From Rhodanobacter sp. C03 (lineage in GTDB: Bacteria; Pseudomonadota; Gammaproteobacteria; Xanthomonadales; Rhodanobacteraceae): DNA of 64,000 nt. A program made the translations under genes and the position numbers. This document shows, piece by piece, positions 9,378-18,654 of this stretch; within the stretch, counting starts at the first letter, position 1, and each line of letters begins with the position of its first letter. The notes under the pieces are model-generated. The model was given only the letters and a program-made list of their open reading frames with translations, made no database searches and was not told the origin of the DNA. The stretch spans positions 310,001-374,000 of the forward strand of contig NZ_MUNT01000001.1 in assembly GCF_002001175.1 (NCBI RefSeq), in the 5' to 3' direction.

Positions 9378-10357
9378 ACACGCCGCCCGAAGCCAGCCAC
9401 ACAACCACGCCCGATGCGCCGCCGCGCAACGAGCACACTCGCGGGCGCCGTCTCGGCAACTGGCGGGAGCATCACGGCTGGAGCGCGGCGGCCAGCCTGC
9501 GCCGGCTCGCCTCGCGTCCGCTTGGCAGCCTGCTGACGATTGCGGTGATGGGCCTGGCGCTGGCGTTGCCGCTGGCGTTTTACCTGTTGCTGGGCAATGT
9601 GCAGAAGCTCGGCGATGCGCTGGGTCAGACCCAGGCGATCAGCGTGTTCCTGCAGCCCGGTCAGAGCGAACAGCAGGCGCAACTGCTGGCCAAGCAGCTG
9701 GGCGATCGTCCCGAGGTGGCTGCGGTCACCGTGAAAACCCCGCAACAGGGCATGGATGAACTGGCCAAGATGCAGGGTTTCTCCGGTGCCCTGCAGAGCT
9801 TGGACAGCAACCCGCTGCCGTATGTGCTGCAACTGCAACCGCGCGCGGAAGTGAGTGCCGACGCGCTCGAGCAGCTGGTGACCGATGTGCGCACGATGCG
9901 CAGCGTCGAGCTGGTGCAGGACAGCGGCAGCTGGCGGCAGCGGCTGGATGCGCTGCTTGGCGTCGGCAATCGTGTCGTGCTGGTGCTGGCTTCGTTGCTG
10001 GCGCTGGCGGCCTTGCTGGTGGTCGGCAACACGGTGCGGGTGGATATCGCCAGCCGCAGCGAGGAGATCGGCGTGCTGCTGCTGGTAGGCGCCAGCAGTG
10101 CGTTCGTGCGCCGGCCGTATCTGTATGCCGGGATCTGGTATGGCCTGTTCAGCGGCATCCTCGCTGCGCTGCTGGCGGTGCTGATCGAGTTCGCGCTGGC
10201 CGGACCGGTGGCACAGTTGAGCCGGGCCTATGATGGCAAGCTGCAAGTCGGTGGTCTGCCTTTGTGGCTGTTGCTGGCGGTGCCGGTGGCGGCGGCTGCG
10301 CTGGGCTGGCTTGGTGCGCGACTGGTGAGTGCCTGGCAATTGCGCAAGCTGGGCTGA
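9374..10357 (+). CDS. ftsX: cell division permease-like protein FtsX
   Basis: A 327-residue inner-membrane partner of FtsE. A cytoplasmic N-terminal tail (about 50 residues) leads to a first membrane helix (GSLLTIAVMGLALALPLAFY), a periplasmic loop of about 120 residues that in this family contacts EnvC-type activators, and three more helices (VLVLASLLALAALLVVGNTV; IWYGLFSGILAALLAVLIEF; WLLLAVPVAAAALGWLGARL). GTG start at 9374 overlaps the ftsE stop by four bases (GTGA), indicating translational coupling. Confidence 0.95.
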   Translation: MNTPPEASHTTTPDAPPRNEHTRGRRLGNWREHHGWSAAASLRRLASRPLGSLLTIAVMGLALALPLAFYLLLGNVQKLGDALGQTQAISVFLQPGQSEQQAQLLAKQLGDRPEVAAVTVKTPQQGMDELAKMQGFSGALQSLDSNPLPYVLQLQPRAEVSADALEQLVTDVRTMRSVELVQDSGSWRQRLDALLGVGNRVVLVLASLLALAALLVVGNTVRVDIASRSEEIGVLLLVGASSAFVRRPYLYAGIWYGLFSGILAALLAVLIEFALAGPVAQLSRAYDGKLQVGGLPLWLLLAVPVAAAALGWLGARLVSAWQLRKLG

Positions 10358-10496
10358 GGGACTCTGCCGAAGGCGATGCGAATCGCAGCATCGACGTGGC
10401 GGTCAATGCATTATCTGTAGCGGAAAGCGGGCGCAGGGGGTGCGCTCGCAGGTTCATCGGCAGGGATCGCCACGAGTCGAGTGGATTAGCCAAGGA

Positions 10497-11339
10497 ATGA
10501 GTACAAATATCAGCAGTCGCCTGCTCACCGAGGCACCACGTGTGCTGGTGGTCGACGGCTCGCGCGTGGTGCGGCAGTTGATCACCCGGGTACTGCAGGC
10601 CGAGCTGCCCGGCGTCGAAGTCGTCGGTTGCGGCAGCGGCGCCGATGCACAACAGGTACTCGGCGAAGGCGTGTTCGATTTCATCACCATCGCGCTGCGC
10701 CTGCCCGACATGGACGGGCTGGAACTGGCGCGCTTCGTGCGCGAGTCTGCGCCGCAGATCTACGTGCCGATCGTGGTGGTCTCCGGCGATGTCGAGGATC
10801 GCCTGCACCGGCGCTCGCTCGGCGAGCACGTCACCGATTATTTCGACAAGGCGCTGGGTTTCCAGGCGTTGGCCGAGTTCATCCGCGGCTATGTAAGCCC
10901 GCAGACGTCCGCGGAGGGCACCGTGCTGTACGTCGAGGACAGCCGCGTGGTGGCCCTGGCGACCCGTCGCATGCTGGAGAAGATCGGACTCACCGTGCGT
11001 CATGTGGTCAGCGTGGAGGATGCGCTGGCGCTGCTGGAGACCGATCGCGTGCTGGGCTGGGTCGGCGCCGACGTGGTGTTGACCGACGTCAGCCTGAAAG
11101 GCGAGCTGACCGGTGGCGACCTGCTCGAACACATCCGTGGCGAGTTCGGTTACGGCAAGGGTCGCTTGCCGGTGCTGGTGATGACCGGCGACGAGAACCC
11201 GGCTAACCAGGCCGCGCTGATCCGCGCCGGTGCGAACGATCTGGTCGAGAAGCCGGTCGAGGAAAAACTGCTGATCACCAAGCTGCTGTTCCAACTGCGC
11301 GTGGCACGGCACCTGCGCGAGCGCGCGAGCAAGGCATGA
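10497..11339 (+). CDS. double-receiver (REC-REC) response regulator, first receiver degenerate
   Basis: A 280-residue protein of two CheY-like receivers and no output domain. REC2 (about residues 141-275) is complete: acidic pair YVEDS, phospho-acceptor D197 in VLTDVSL, switch Thr in VMTGDE and Lys in LVEKPV. REC1 (about 14-133) keeps D20 (VVDGS), S96 and K118, but the acceptor position reads [12 protein letters not shown] with Ala66 instead of Asp, so it should not be phosphorylated. The start at 10497 has AAGGA abutting the ATG, which is tight, and the frame is open upstream; the start is therefore uncertain. Its stop overlaps the ung start (ATGA), so the two are co-translated. No cognate kinase is adjacent. 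Confidence 0.85.
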   Translation: MSTNISSRLLTEAPRVLVVDGSRVVRQLITRVLQAELPGVEVVGCGSGADAQQVLGEGVFDFITIALRLPDMDGLELARFVRESAPQIYVPIVVVSGDVEDRLHRRSLGEHVTDYFDKALGFQALAEFIRGYVSPQTSAEGTVLYVEDSRVVALATRRMLEKIGLTVRHVVSVEDALALLETDRVLGWVGADVVLTDVSLKGELTGGDLLEHIRGEFGYGKGRLPVLVMTGDENPANQAALIRAGANDLVEKPVEEKLLITKLLFQLRVARHLRERASKA

Positions 11340-12070
11340 GCGACGAGCGGCCCATGCCCGAAAAGATCCGGTTGGAGCCGTCGTGGAAGGCGCGCATCGG
11401 CGATTATCTGCAACGCCCCGAGATGCAGGCGCTGGCGACGTTCCTGCGTGCGGAGAAGCACGCCGGCAAGCGGATCTATCCGCCCGGTCCGGAAATCTTC
11501 GCCGCGTTCGAACACACCCCGTTCGACGCGGTGCGGGTGGTGATCCTCGGCCAGGACCCGTATCACGGCGCGGGCCAGGCGCATGGCCTGTGCTTCTCGG
11601 TGCGCCCTGGCGTGCGGGTGCCCCCGTCACTGGAAAACATTTTCAAGGAGATCCAGCGTGACCTCGGCATCGCGCGACCCGACCACGGTTGCCTCACGCC
11701 ATGGGCCGATCGCGGCGTGCTGCTGCTCAACAGCGTGTTGACGGTGGAGGACGGCCGCGCCGGCGCGCATCAGGGCAAAGGCTGGGAAGGTTTCACCGAT
11801 GCCGCGATCGACGCACTCAACCGCGAGCGCGAGGGTCTGGTGTTCCTGTTGTGGGGCTCCTACGCCCAGCGCAAGGGCCAGTTGATCGATGGCAGTCGCC
11901 ATTGCGTGCTGAATTCGGTACACCCGTCGCCTTTGTCAGCCCACCGCGGCTTCATCGGTTGTGGCCACTTCTCGGCTGCCAACCGTTACCTCGAATCCCG
12001 CGGCCACGCGCTGATCGACTGGTCGCTGCCGCCGCGTTCCGCATTGCAGGGCGGTTTCACGCCCGCTTGA
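11336..12070 (+). CDS. ung: uracil-DNA glycosylase, family 1
   Basis: A 244-residue base-excision repair enzyme that removes uracil from DNA. The catalytic water-activating loop [18 protein letters not shown] and the minor-groove loop [18 protein letters not shown] with the catalytic His are both intact, as is [11 protein letters not shown]. It overlaps the upstream response regulator by four bases (ATGA). A second in-frame Met ([12 protein letters not shown]) could be the start, but the overlap favours the first. The gene before rpoH is not usually ung, so the linkage is local. Confidence 0.96.
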   Translation: MSDERPMPEKIRLEPSWKARIGDYLQRPEMQALATFLRAEKHAGKRIYPPGPEIFAAFEHTPFDAVRVVILGQDPYHGAGQAHGLCFSVRPGVRVPPSLENIFKEIQRDLGIARPDHGCLTPWADRGVLLLNSVLTVEDGRAGAHQGKGWEGFTDAAIDALNREREGLVFLLWGSYAQRKGQLIDGSRHCVLNSVHPSPLSAHRGFIGCGHFSAANRYLESRGHALIDWSLPPRSALQGGFTPA

Positions 12071-12110
12071 ATGCTGCTGGGCGACCCTCATGTCGAGGCC
12101 ATGGGGCCGC

Positions 12111-12139
12111 TGGACAAGAGCCGTAAATATCTGTACGAT
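12111..12139 (+). promoter_or_regulatory. predicted sigma-70 promoter of rpoH
   Basis: TGGACA (12111-12116) and TACGAT (12134-12139) are separated by exactly 17 bases, matching TTGACA/TATAAT at 5 of 6 and 4 of 6 positions. Transcription would begin near 12146, leaving a leader of about 100 nucleotides that contains the CIRCE element. Confidence 0.6.
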
Positions 12140-12187
12140 ACGGTTCATTAAGTCCCCGAGCCCATCCGGGTCGAACTAATCACCGGC

Positions 12188-12214
12188 TTAGCACTCCAAC
12201 CACCCGAGTGCTAA
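12188..12214 (+). promoter_or_regulatory. CIRCE element (HrcA operator) upstream of rpoH
   Basis: TTAGCACTC, nine bases, then GAGTGCTAA: a perfect match to the CIRCE consensus TTAGCACTC-N9-GAGTGCTAA bound by the heat-shock repressor HrcA. It ends 16 bases before the AGGAGG ribosome-binding site of rpoH and lies downstream of the predicted promoter, where HrcA would act as a roadblock or block initiation. The repeat could also form a hairpin in the mRNA leader. Confidence 0.92.
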
Positions 12215-12243
12215 ACTTTGATGTCATTCAGGAGGTTCCACCC

Positions 12244-13101
<858 letters not shown>

Positions 13102-13124
13102 GCGATGCGTACATGAGTCACTAC

Positions 13125-13150
13125 AAACGGCCTCCTTCGGGAGGCCGTTT
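13125..13150 (+). terminator. intrinsic terminator of rpoH with UUCG tetraloop
   Basis: An 11-bp perfect stem (AAACGGCCTCC / GGAGGCCGTTT) closes a TTCG tetraloop flanked by C-G, the exceptionally stable UUCG fold. It ends in TTT and lies 24 bases past the rpoH stop. Confidence 0.85.
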
Positions 13151-13197
13151 CATTCGGCACATCCATGTGCCTCACCCTATGGGCGGCTATCGCCGTG

Positions 13198-13221
13198 CAA
13201 ATCGGCGATCCTGCCGATTTG
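13198..13221. promoter_or_regulatory. inverted repeat upstream of the two-component genes
   Basis: CAAATCGGC and GCCGATTTG are perfect 9-bp arms separated by six bases, 41 bases before the response-regulator start. No U-tract follows. It may be an operator for autoregulation or a leader hairpin; neither is proven. Confidence 0.4.
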
Positions 13222-13262
13222 TCGTTATGCTCGCTCTCAGTATTGCACTTGGTAAATGATCG

Positions 13263-13943
13263 ATGCCACGCATTCTGGTCATCGAGGACGACGACGTCAC
13301 GGCGCGCGAGATCGCGGCGGAACTGGCCAGCCATGGCATCGATACCGACCGTGTGGCGGATGGACGCGAAGGCCTGCGGCGTGCGGCGGATCCCTGCTAC
13401 GACGCGATCACACTGGACCTGATGCTACCTGGCCTCGACGGGCTCAGCGTGGTGACACAACTGCGCGGGCAGGGCATTGCCACGCCGGTGCTGATGATCA
13501 GTGCGCTAAGCGACGTCGACGAACGCGTGCGTGGCCTGCGCGCCGGTGGCGATGATTACCTGACCAAGCCGTTTGCTCCCGACGAAATGGTGGCGCGGGT
13601 GGATGTGCTGCTGCGCCGGCATCGCCAGCAGGCACAGCAGACACTGTTGTGCGTCGCCGATCTGGAGCTTGATCTGGTGCGCCATGTGGTGCGCCGTGGC
13701 GATACCCAGCTGTCGCTGCTGCCTACCGAATTCAAGTTGCTGGAATTTTTGATGCGCCATGCCGGTCAGGTGCTGACTCGCACGATGATCTTCGAGACGG
13801 TGTGGGGTTTCCATTTCGATCCCGGTACCAACCTGATCGATGTGCACATCGGCCGGTTGCGCAAGAAGATTGATGCAGCGGGTTGTGCGCCGCTGATCCA
13901 TACCGTACGTGGCTCGGGGTACAGCCTTGCGCAGACTGACTGA
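13263..13943 (+). CDS. OmpR-family DNA-binding response regulator
   Basis: A 226-residue protein with an N-terminal receiver (acidic EDDD near residue 9, phospho-acceptor D52 in ITLDLMLPGLDG, switch region MISALSDVDERV, Lys in YLTKPFAP) and a C-terminal winged helix (LLPTEFKLLEFLMRHAGQVL; TNLIDVHIGRLRKKID; VRGSGYSL). It overlaps the histidine-kinase gene downstream. The pair sits directly before the RND efflux operon on the same strand, so efflux control is a reasonable inference. Resembles QseB/CzcR-like regulators, but the signal is unknown. Confidence 0.93.
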   Translation: MPRILVIEDDDVTAREIAAELASHGIDTDRVADGREGLRRAADPCYDAITLDLMLPGLDGLSVVTQLRGQGIATPVLMISALSDVDERVRGLRAGGDDYLTKPFAPDEMVARVDVLLRRHRQQAQQTLLCVADLELDLVRHVVRRGDTQLSLLPTEFKLLEFLMRHAGQVLTRTMIFETVWGFHFDPGTNLIDVHIGRLRKKIDAAGCAPLIHTVRGSGYSLAQTD

Positions 13944-15306
13944 CAACTGGCGTTCCACCACCGCGCGCCTGATCCTGATCTATGGCTCGTTCTTCGCGCT
14001 GTGGGGCATCGTGGTGATCGGCCTGATCCACTGGCAGGCAGCCAGCTATCTGACGCGCGTCTCCAACGAGCTGATCGGCCGTCAGGCGGATTACTTCTCG
14101 ATGCTGGACGAACCCACGCGACTGCGCGCGCTGGATGACTACGTCTCGCTGGAGACGCGGCAACTCAACGCCTGGGGACTGTTCGACGCCCACGGAAAAG
14201 CGCTGGCCGGAACGATTACCGTGCTGCCACCGAATGTGCTGATCAATGGCCCGGTGGCCATCGTGCCGCAAGGTCTGGCGCGCAGCGATGGCCATGCGCA
14301 TGTCAGCGTGCGCGCCGCGGCCGTGCGCCTGCGGGACGGGCGCATCCTGCTGGTCTCGCGGGATACCAGCATCGTCGACCGGATCGGCACGATCATCCTG
14401 CAGGCCTTGCTGTGGGGCATCTCGTTGACCGTGGTACCCGGCCTGCTTGGCGGCTGGCTGCTTTCCCGTGGACCATTGCGGCGCGTCCATGCGATTCGCG
14501 AAGCCACCCTGCCGATCATGCGCGGCGACTTGGCCCAACGCCTGCCGGTGAGCCGGCGCGGCGATGAGCTGGACATGCTGGCCGGCATCGTCAACGCGAT
14601 GCTCGACGAAATCGAGCGCCTGCTCGGCGAAGTGAAAGGAGTCTGCGACAACATTGCGCACGACCTGCGCACGCCGCTGACCCGCTTGCGCGCACGGATC
14701 TACCGCTTGCAGCAGCAGTTCGGTGCAGACAGCAGCGAGAATGAAACGCTGGAGGCATGCCTGGTCGACACCGATGCACTGCTCGATCGCTTCCGCGCGT
14801 TGCTGCGCATCTCGGAGCTGGAAAACCAGCAGCGTCGCGCCGGATTCGACCAGGTCGATCTGGCCGAGATCCTGCAGGAAGTGCATGCGCTGTATCTGCC
14901 GCTGGCCGAGGACCGCGGTCAGCGGCTGGAGCTGCAGCAGCCGTCGTTGCCGCCGATCCATGCGGACCGGCATCTGCTGCTGGAGGCGTTGAGCAACCTG
15001 GTCGGCAACGCGATCAAGTTCACTCCGCCCGGTGGTCGCGTCGATATCCGCGCGCGGGTTGCCGAGGATGGTCCATGGGTGGACGTGTGCGATAGCGGGC
15101 CAGGCATCCCGCCCGATCAGCGCGACGCGGTGACGCGCCGCTTCTATCGTGCCGAGAGCTGCCGCAGCACGCCGGGGTCCGGACTGGGCCTGAGCATCGT
15201 CAGCGCGATCGCACGCCTGCATGGCTACACGCTGCAGATTGCGGACAATGCTGGTGATAGCGGTGCGCGATTGAGCCTGCATTGCCGAGATGCCGCCGCC
15301 GTGTAG
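13927..15306 (+). CDS. sensor histidine kinase
   Basis: About 459 residues. The first membrane helix is near residues 15-37 (LILIYGSFFALWGIVVIGLI), followed by a periplasmic sensor of about 115 residues, a second helix (LWGISLTVVPGLLGGWLLS), HAMP (RGDLAQRLPVSRRGDELDML), HisKA with the phosphorylated His in NIAHDLRTPLTRLR, and HATPase_c with N-box LSNLVGNAIKFTPPGG, G1 DVCDSGPGIP and G2 GSGLGLSIVSAIARLH. The frame also offers GTG at 13909, but TTG at 13927 has a GGGG ribosome-binding site six bases upstream and shortens the overlap with the regulator gene to 17 bases. Cognate partner of the preceding OmpR-type regulator. Confidence 0.92.
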   Translation: MRRLTDNWRSTTARLILIYGSFFALWGIVVIGLIHWQAASYLTRVSNELIGRQADYFSMLDEPTRLRALDDYVSLETRQLNAWGLFDAHGKALAGTITVLPPNVLINGPVAIVPQGLARSDGHAHVSVRAAAVRLRDGRILLVSRDTSIVDRIGTIILQALLWGISLTVVPGLLGGWLLSRGPLRRVHAIREATLPIMRGDLAQRLPVSRRGDELDMLAGIVNAMLDEIERLLGEVKGVCDNIAHDLRTPLTRLRARIYRLQQQFGADSSENETLEACLVDTDALLDRFRALLRISELENQQRRAGFDQVDLAEILQEVHALYLPLAEDRGQRLELQQPSLPPIHADRHLLLEALSNLVGNAIKFTPPGGRVDIRARVAEDGPWVDVCDSGPGIPPDQRDAVTRRFYRAESCRSTPGSGLGLSIVSAIARLHGYTLQIADNAGDSGARLSLHCRDAAAV

Positions 15307-15374
15307 CCGCGGCGATCGTGGTGTCGGGTTTCAGCGTCACGAAACGTGCGTTCGGCGCGACACCGCGGCCGAAT

Positions 15375-15390
15375 ATGAAAATATCTTCAT
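15375..15390. promoter_or_regulatory. short palindrome upstream of the RND efflux operon
   Basis: ATGAAAATATCTTCAT is a 16-bp palindrome with one mismatched pair, in the 156-base, relatively AT-rich gap between the kinase and the efflux permease. It is a candidate operator for the neighbouring OmpR-type regulator. Such regulators often bind direct repeats, so this is tentative. Confidence 0.3.
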
Positions 15391-15462
15391 GCACCGAAAC
15401 GGTAGCGGCGCAGTGCGGCATGTCAAAATTTGCCGCTACGCAACATTCTCGCTGGATACTCC

Positions 15463-18400
15463 ATGCTGGGCATCGTGCGGATCGCCTTGTCGCGACCCTA
15501 TACCTTCGTCGTTCTCGCGCTGTTGATCCTGATCATCGGACCACTGTCCGCGCTACGGACTCCGACTGACATCTTTCCGGATATCCGCATTCCGGTGATC
15601 GCGGTGGTGTGGCAGTACACCGGCCTGCCGGCGGATCAGATGGAAGGCCGCATCACCTCGCCGTACGAGCGGGTGCTGACCACCACGGTCAATGACGTCG
15701 AGCACATCGAGGCGAAGTCGATCGCCGGCTTCGGCATCGTCAAGATCTTCTTCCAGCCGACGGTGAACATCGCCACCGCCAATGCGCAGGTGACCGCGGT
15801 ATCGCAGACCCTGCTCAAGCAGCTGCCGCCGGGGGCCAACCCGCCGTTGATCCTCAACTACAACGCGTCGACCGTGCCCATCCTCCAGCTGGCCCTGTCG
15901 GGCAAGGGACTGACCGAACAGAGCCTCGGCGACCTGGCGACCAACATCCTGCGCCCGCAACTGGTCTCGGTGGCCGGTGCCGCGGTCCCCTATCCGTATG
16001 GCGGCAAGACCCGCCAGGTGCAGATCGACATTGATCCGTCGGCACTGCAGTCGCGCGGTCTTTCCGCGGCGGACGTGGCCAATGCCTTGGCTGCACAGAA
16101 CCTGCTGACGCCGGTAGGCACGCAGAAGATCGGCCAGTTCGAATACACCCTGCAGCTCAACAACGCGCCGAGCGAGCTCGCGCAGCTGGGTGATCTGCCG
16201 GTCAAGACGGTCAACGGCACCACGATCTATGTTCGTGACGTGGCGCATGTGCTGGACGGAAATTCTCCGCAGACGAATATCGTGCATGTGGACGGCAATC
16301 GCTCGGTGCTGATGAGCGTGCTCAAGAACGGTTCGGCCTCGACGCTGGCGATCGTCGCCGGGATCCGGCAGCGTCTGGAAGAAGCCAGGGCGAGCCTGCC
16401 GGACAACCTCAAGGTGGCGCCGATCGGTGATCAGTCGATCTTCGTGCGGGCGGCGATCAGCGGCGTGGCGCGCGAAGGCATCATCGCCGCGGCGCTGACC
16501 AGCCTGATGATCCTGCTGTTCCTCGGCAGCTGGCGCTCCACCGTGATCATCGCGATCTCGATTCCGCTGGCGATCCTGTCCTCGATCGCCGCGCTGTCGG
16601 CGATCGGCGAGACGCTCAACATCATGACGCTGGGTGGCCTCGCGCTGGCGGTGGGCATCCTGGTCGACGATGCCACGGTGACCATCGAGAACATCAACTG
16701 GCATCTGGAGCAGGGCAAGCAGGTCGAGCCGGCGATCCTCGACGGTGCCGCACAGATCGTCACCCCGGCGTTCGTGTCGCTGCTGTGCATTTGCATCGTG
16801 TTCGTGCCGATGTTCTTCCTCGATGGTGTCGCGCGCTTCCTGTTCGTGCCGATGGCCGAAGCGGTGATGTTCGCGATGATCGCCTCGTTCATCCTGTCGC
16901 GCACGTTGGTGCCGACGATGGCCAAGTACATGCTGCATCCGCATGTCGACGAGCATGGCCAGCATGTCGAGGCGCCGCCGACGCGCAATCCGCTGGTGCT
17001 TTTCCAGCGCCGCTTCGAAGCTTCGTTCGAGCGGGTGCGCGCTGGCTATCACGGCTTGCTGGCGATGGCGATGGAACACCGACGGATCTTCGTGATCGGT
17101 TTTCTCGCCTTCGTAGTGCTCTCGTTTGCGCTGGTGCCGATGCTGGGACGCAACTTCTTCCCCGACGTGGATGCCGGGCAGATCCTGATGCACGTGCGGG
17201 CGCCGGTCGGTACCCGGCTTGAACAGAGCGCGGAGCTGTTCGCGCAGATCCAGCAGAGCGTCAAGCGCATCGTCCCGGCCAGCGAACTGGGTACCCTGGT
17301 CGACAACATCGGTTTGCCCGCCAGCGGCATCAACAACACCTACAACAACACCGGCACCATCGGCGAGCAGGATGGCGACATCCAGATCGCGCTGAACGAA
17401 GGGCATCATCCGACGGCCGAGTACGTGCGGAAGATGCGCGAGCAGCTGCCGCGGGAATTCCCGGGAGTGACGTTCTCGTTTCCGCCGGCCGATATCGTCA
17501 GCCAGATCCTGAACTTCGGTTCGCCCGCGCCGATCACCCTGCAGATTCGCGGCAGCAATCTCCCGGCGAATTTCAAATACGCCGACACGCTGTTGCGTGA
17601 GGTCAAACGCATTCCCGGCGTGGTGGACGCGCGTATCCAGGAGTCGCAGGGCAGCCCCGGCTTCAAGATCGACGTGGATCGCACACAGGCGCAGCTGCTG
17701 GGTATCACCGAGCGCGACGTCACCAACAGCCTGGTGGTGAATCTCGCCGGTTCCAGTCAGGTCGCACCGACCTTCTGGCTCAACCCGGCCAACGACATTT
17801 CTTATCCGATCGTGATGCAGACGCCGCAGTACAACCTCGACTCGCTGTCGTCGTTGCGCAATCTCTCGATCACCGGCAGCAACGGCAGCTCGCAGATATT
17901 GGGCGGGTTGGCGACGTTGAGCCGGCAGGCCACCAATGCGGTGGTCGACCAGTACAACATCCAGCCGGTGGTGCAGATCTTCGCCACGACCCAGGATCGT
18001 GATCTGGGTGGCGTGGCTGCGGATATCCAGAAAGTGTTGAACGATCACGCCAGTGGTCTGCCGAAGGGCTCGCATGTCGAGTTGCTCGGTCAGGTGCAGA
18101 CGATGAACAGTGCGTTTTCGGGCCTGCTGTTCGGCCTGCTCGGCGCGATGGTGCTGATCTACCTGCTGATCGTGGTGAACTTCCAGTCGTGGAGCGATCC
18201 GTTCGTGATCATCACCGCGCTGCCCGCTGCACTGGCCGGCATCGTTTGGATGCTGTTCGCCACGCATACCACGCTGTCGGTGCCGGCGCTGACCGGCGCG
18301 ATCATGTGCATGGGCGTGGCCACGGCCAACTCGATCCTGGTGGTGAGTTTCTGCCGTGAGCGCCTGTTCGAGCACGGCCGTGCGCTGGACGCCGCGCTCG

Positions 18401-18654
18401 AGGCCGGCTACGTGCGCTTCCGTCCGGTGTTGATGACGGCGCTGGCGATGATTATCGGCATGGCGCCGATGGCGCTGGGTCTCGGCGAGGGCGGCGAGCA
18501 GAATGCGCCACTCGGTCGCGCGGTGATCGGCGGCCTGATTTTCGCGACCGTGGCCACGCTTTTCTTCGTGCCGGTGGTGTTTAGCATCATCCACGCGCAC
18601 TACCGCCATGTTTCTGCACCGGCGCCCGCTACCGGAGAGCCTGCCCATGTCTGA
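15463..18654 (+). CDS. RND efflux permease (AcrB/HAE family)
   Basis: A 1063-residue inner-membrane proton-driven exporter. It starts MLGIVRIALSRPYTFVVLAL, with the first membrane helix, then the porter-domain signature TPTDIFPDIRIPVIAVVWQY. TM4 carries the paired acidic residues of the proton relay in GILVDDATVTIENI, as in AcrB D407/D408. A long loop (about residues 560-860) and the second helix bundle follow (LFGLLGAMVLIYLLIVVNFQ; AMIIGMAPMALGLGEGGEQN). ATG at 15463 is preferred to the upstream TTG at 15430. It overlaps the adaptor gene by eight bases. Permease-first gene order differs from acrAB-tolC. Substrate is unknown. Confidence 0.94.
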   Translation: MLGIVRIALSRPYTFVVLALLILIIGPLSALRTPTDIFPDIRIPVIAVVWQYTGLPADQMEGRITSPYERVLTTTVNDVEHIEAKSIAGFGIVKIFFQPTVNIATANAQVTAVSQTLLKQLPPGANPPLILNYNASTVPILQLALSGKGLTEQSLGDLATNILRPQLVSVAGAAVPYPYGGKTRQVQIDIDPSALQSRGLSAADVANALAAQNLLTPVGTQKIGQFEYTLQLNNAPSELAQLGDLPVKTVNGTTIYVRDVAHVLDGNSPQTNIVHVDGNRSVLMSVLKNGSASTLAIVAGIRQRLEEARASLPDNLKVAPIGDQSIFVRAAISGVAREGIIAAALTSLMILLFLGSWRSTVIIAISIPLAILSSIAALSAIGETLNIMTLGGLALAVGILVDDATVTIENINWHLEQGKQVEPAILDGAAQIVTPAFVSLLCICIVFVPMFFLDGVARFLFVPMAEAVMFAMIASFILSRTLVPTMAKYMLHPHVDEHGQHVEAPPTRNPLVLFQRRFEASFERVRAGYHGLLAMAMEHRRIFVIGFLAFVVLSFALVPMLGRNFFPDVDAGQILMHVRAPVGTRLEQSAELFAQIQQSVKRIVPASELGTLVDNIGLPASGINNTYNNTGTIGEQDGDIQIALNEGHHPTAEYVRKMREQLPREFPGVTFSFPPADIVSQILNFGSPAPITLQIRGSNLPANFKYADTLLREVKRIPGVVDARIQESQGSPGFKIDVDRTQAQLLGITERDVTNSLVVNLAGSSQVAPTFWLNPANDISYPIVMQTPQYNLDSLSSLRNLSITGSNGSSQILGGLATLSRQATNAVVDQYNIQPVVQIFATTQDRDLGGVAADIQKVLNDHASGLPKGSHVELLGQVQTMNSAFSGLLFGLLGAMVLIYLLIVVNFQSWSDPFVIITALPAALAGIVWMLFATHTTLSVPALTGAIMCMGVATANSILVVSFCRERLFEHGRALDAALEAGYVRFRPVLMTALAMIIGMAPMALGLGEGGEQNAPLGRAVIGGLIFATVATLFFVPVVFSIIHAHYRHVSAPAPATGEPAHV

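Noticed and set aside
13125-13150. A REP element after rpoH.
   Set aside because: The single hairpin has a UUCG loop and TTT tail, and no second inverted copy, which fits a plain intrinsic terminator.
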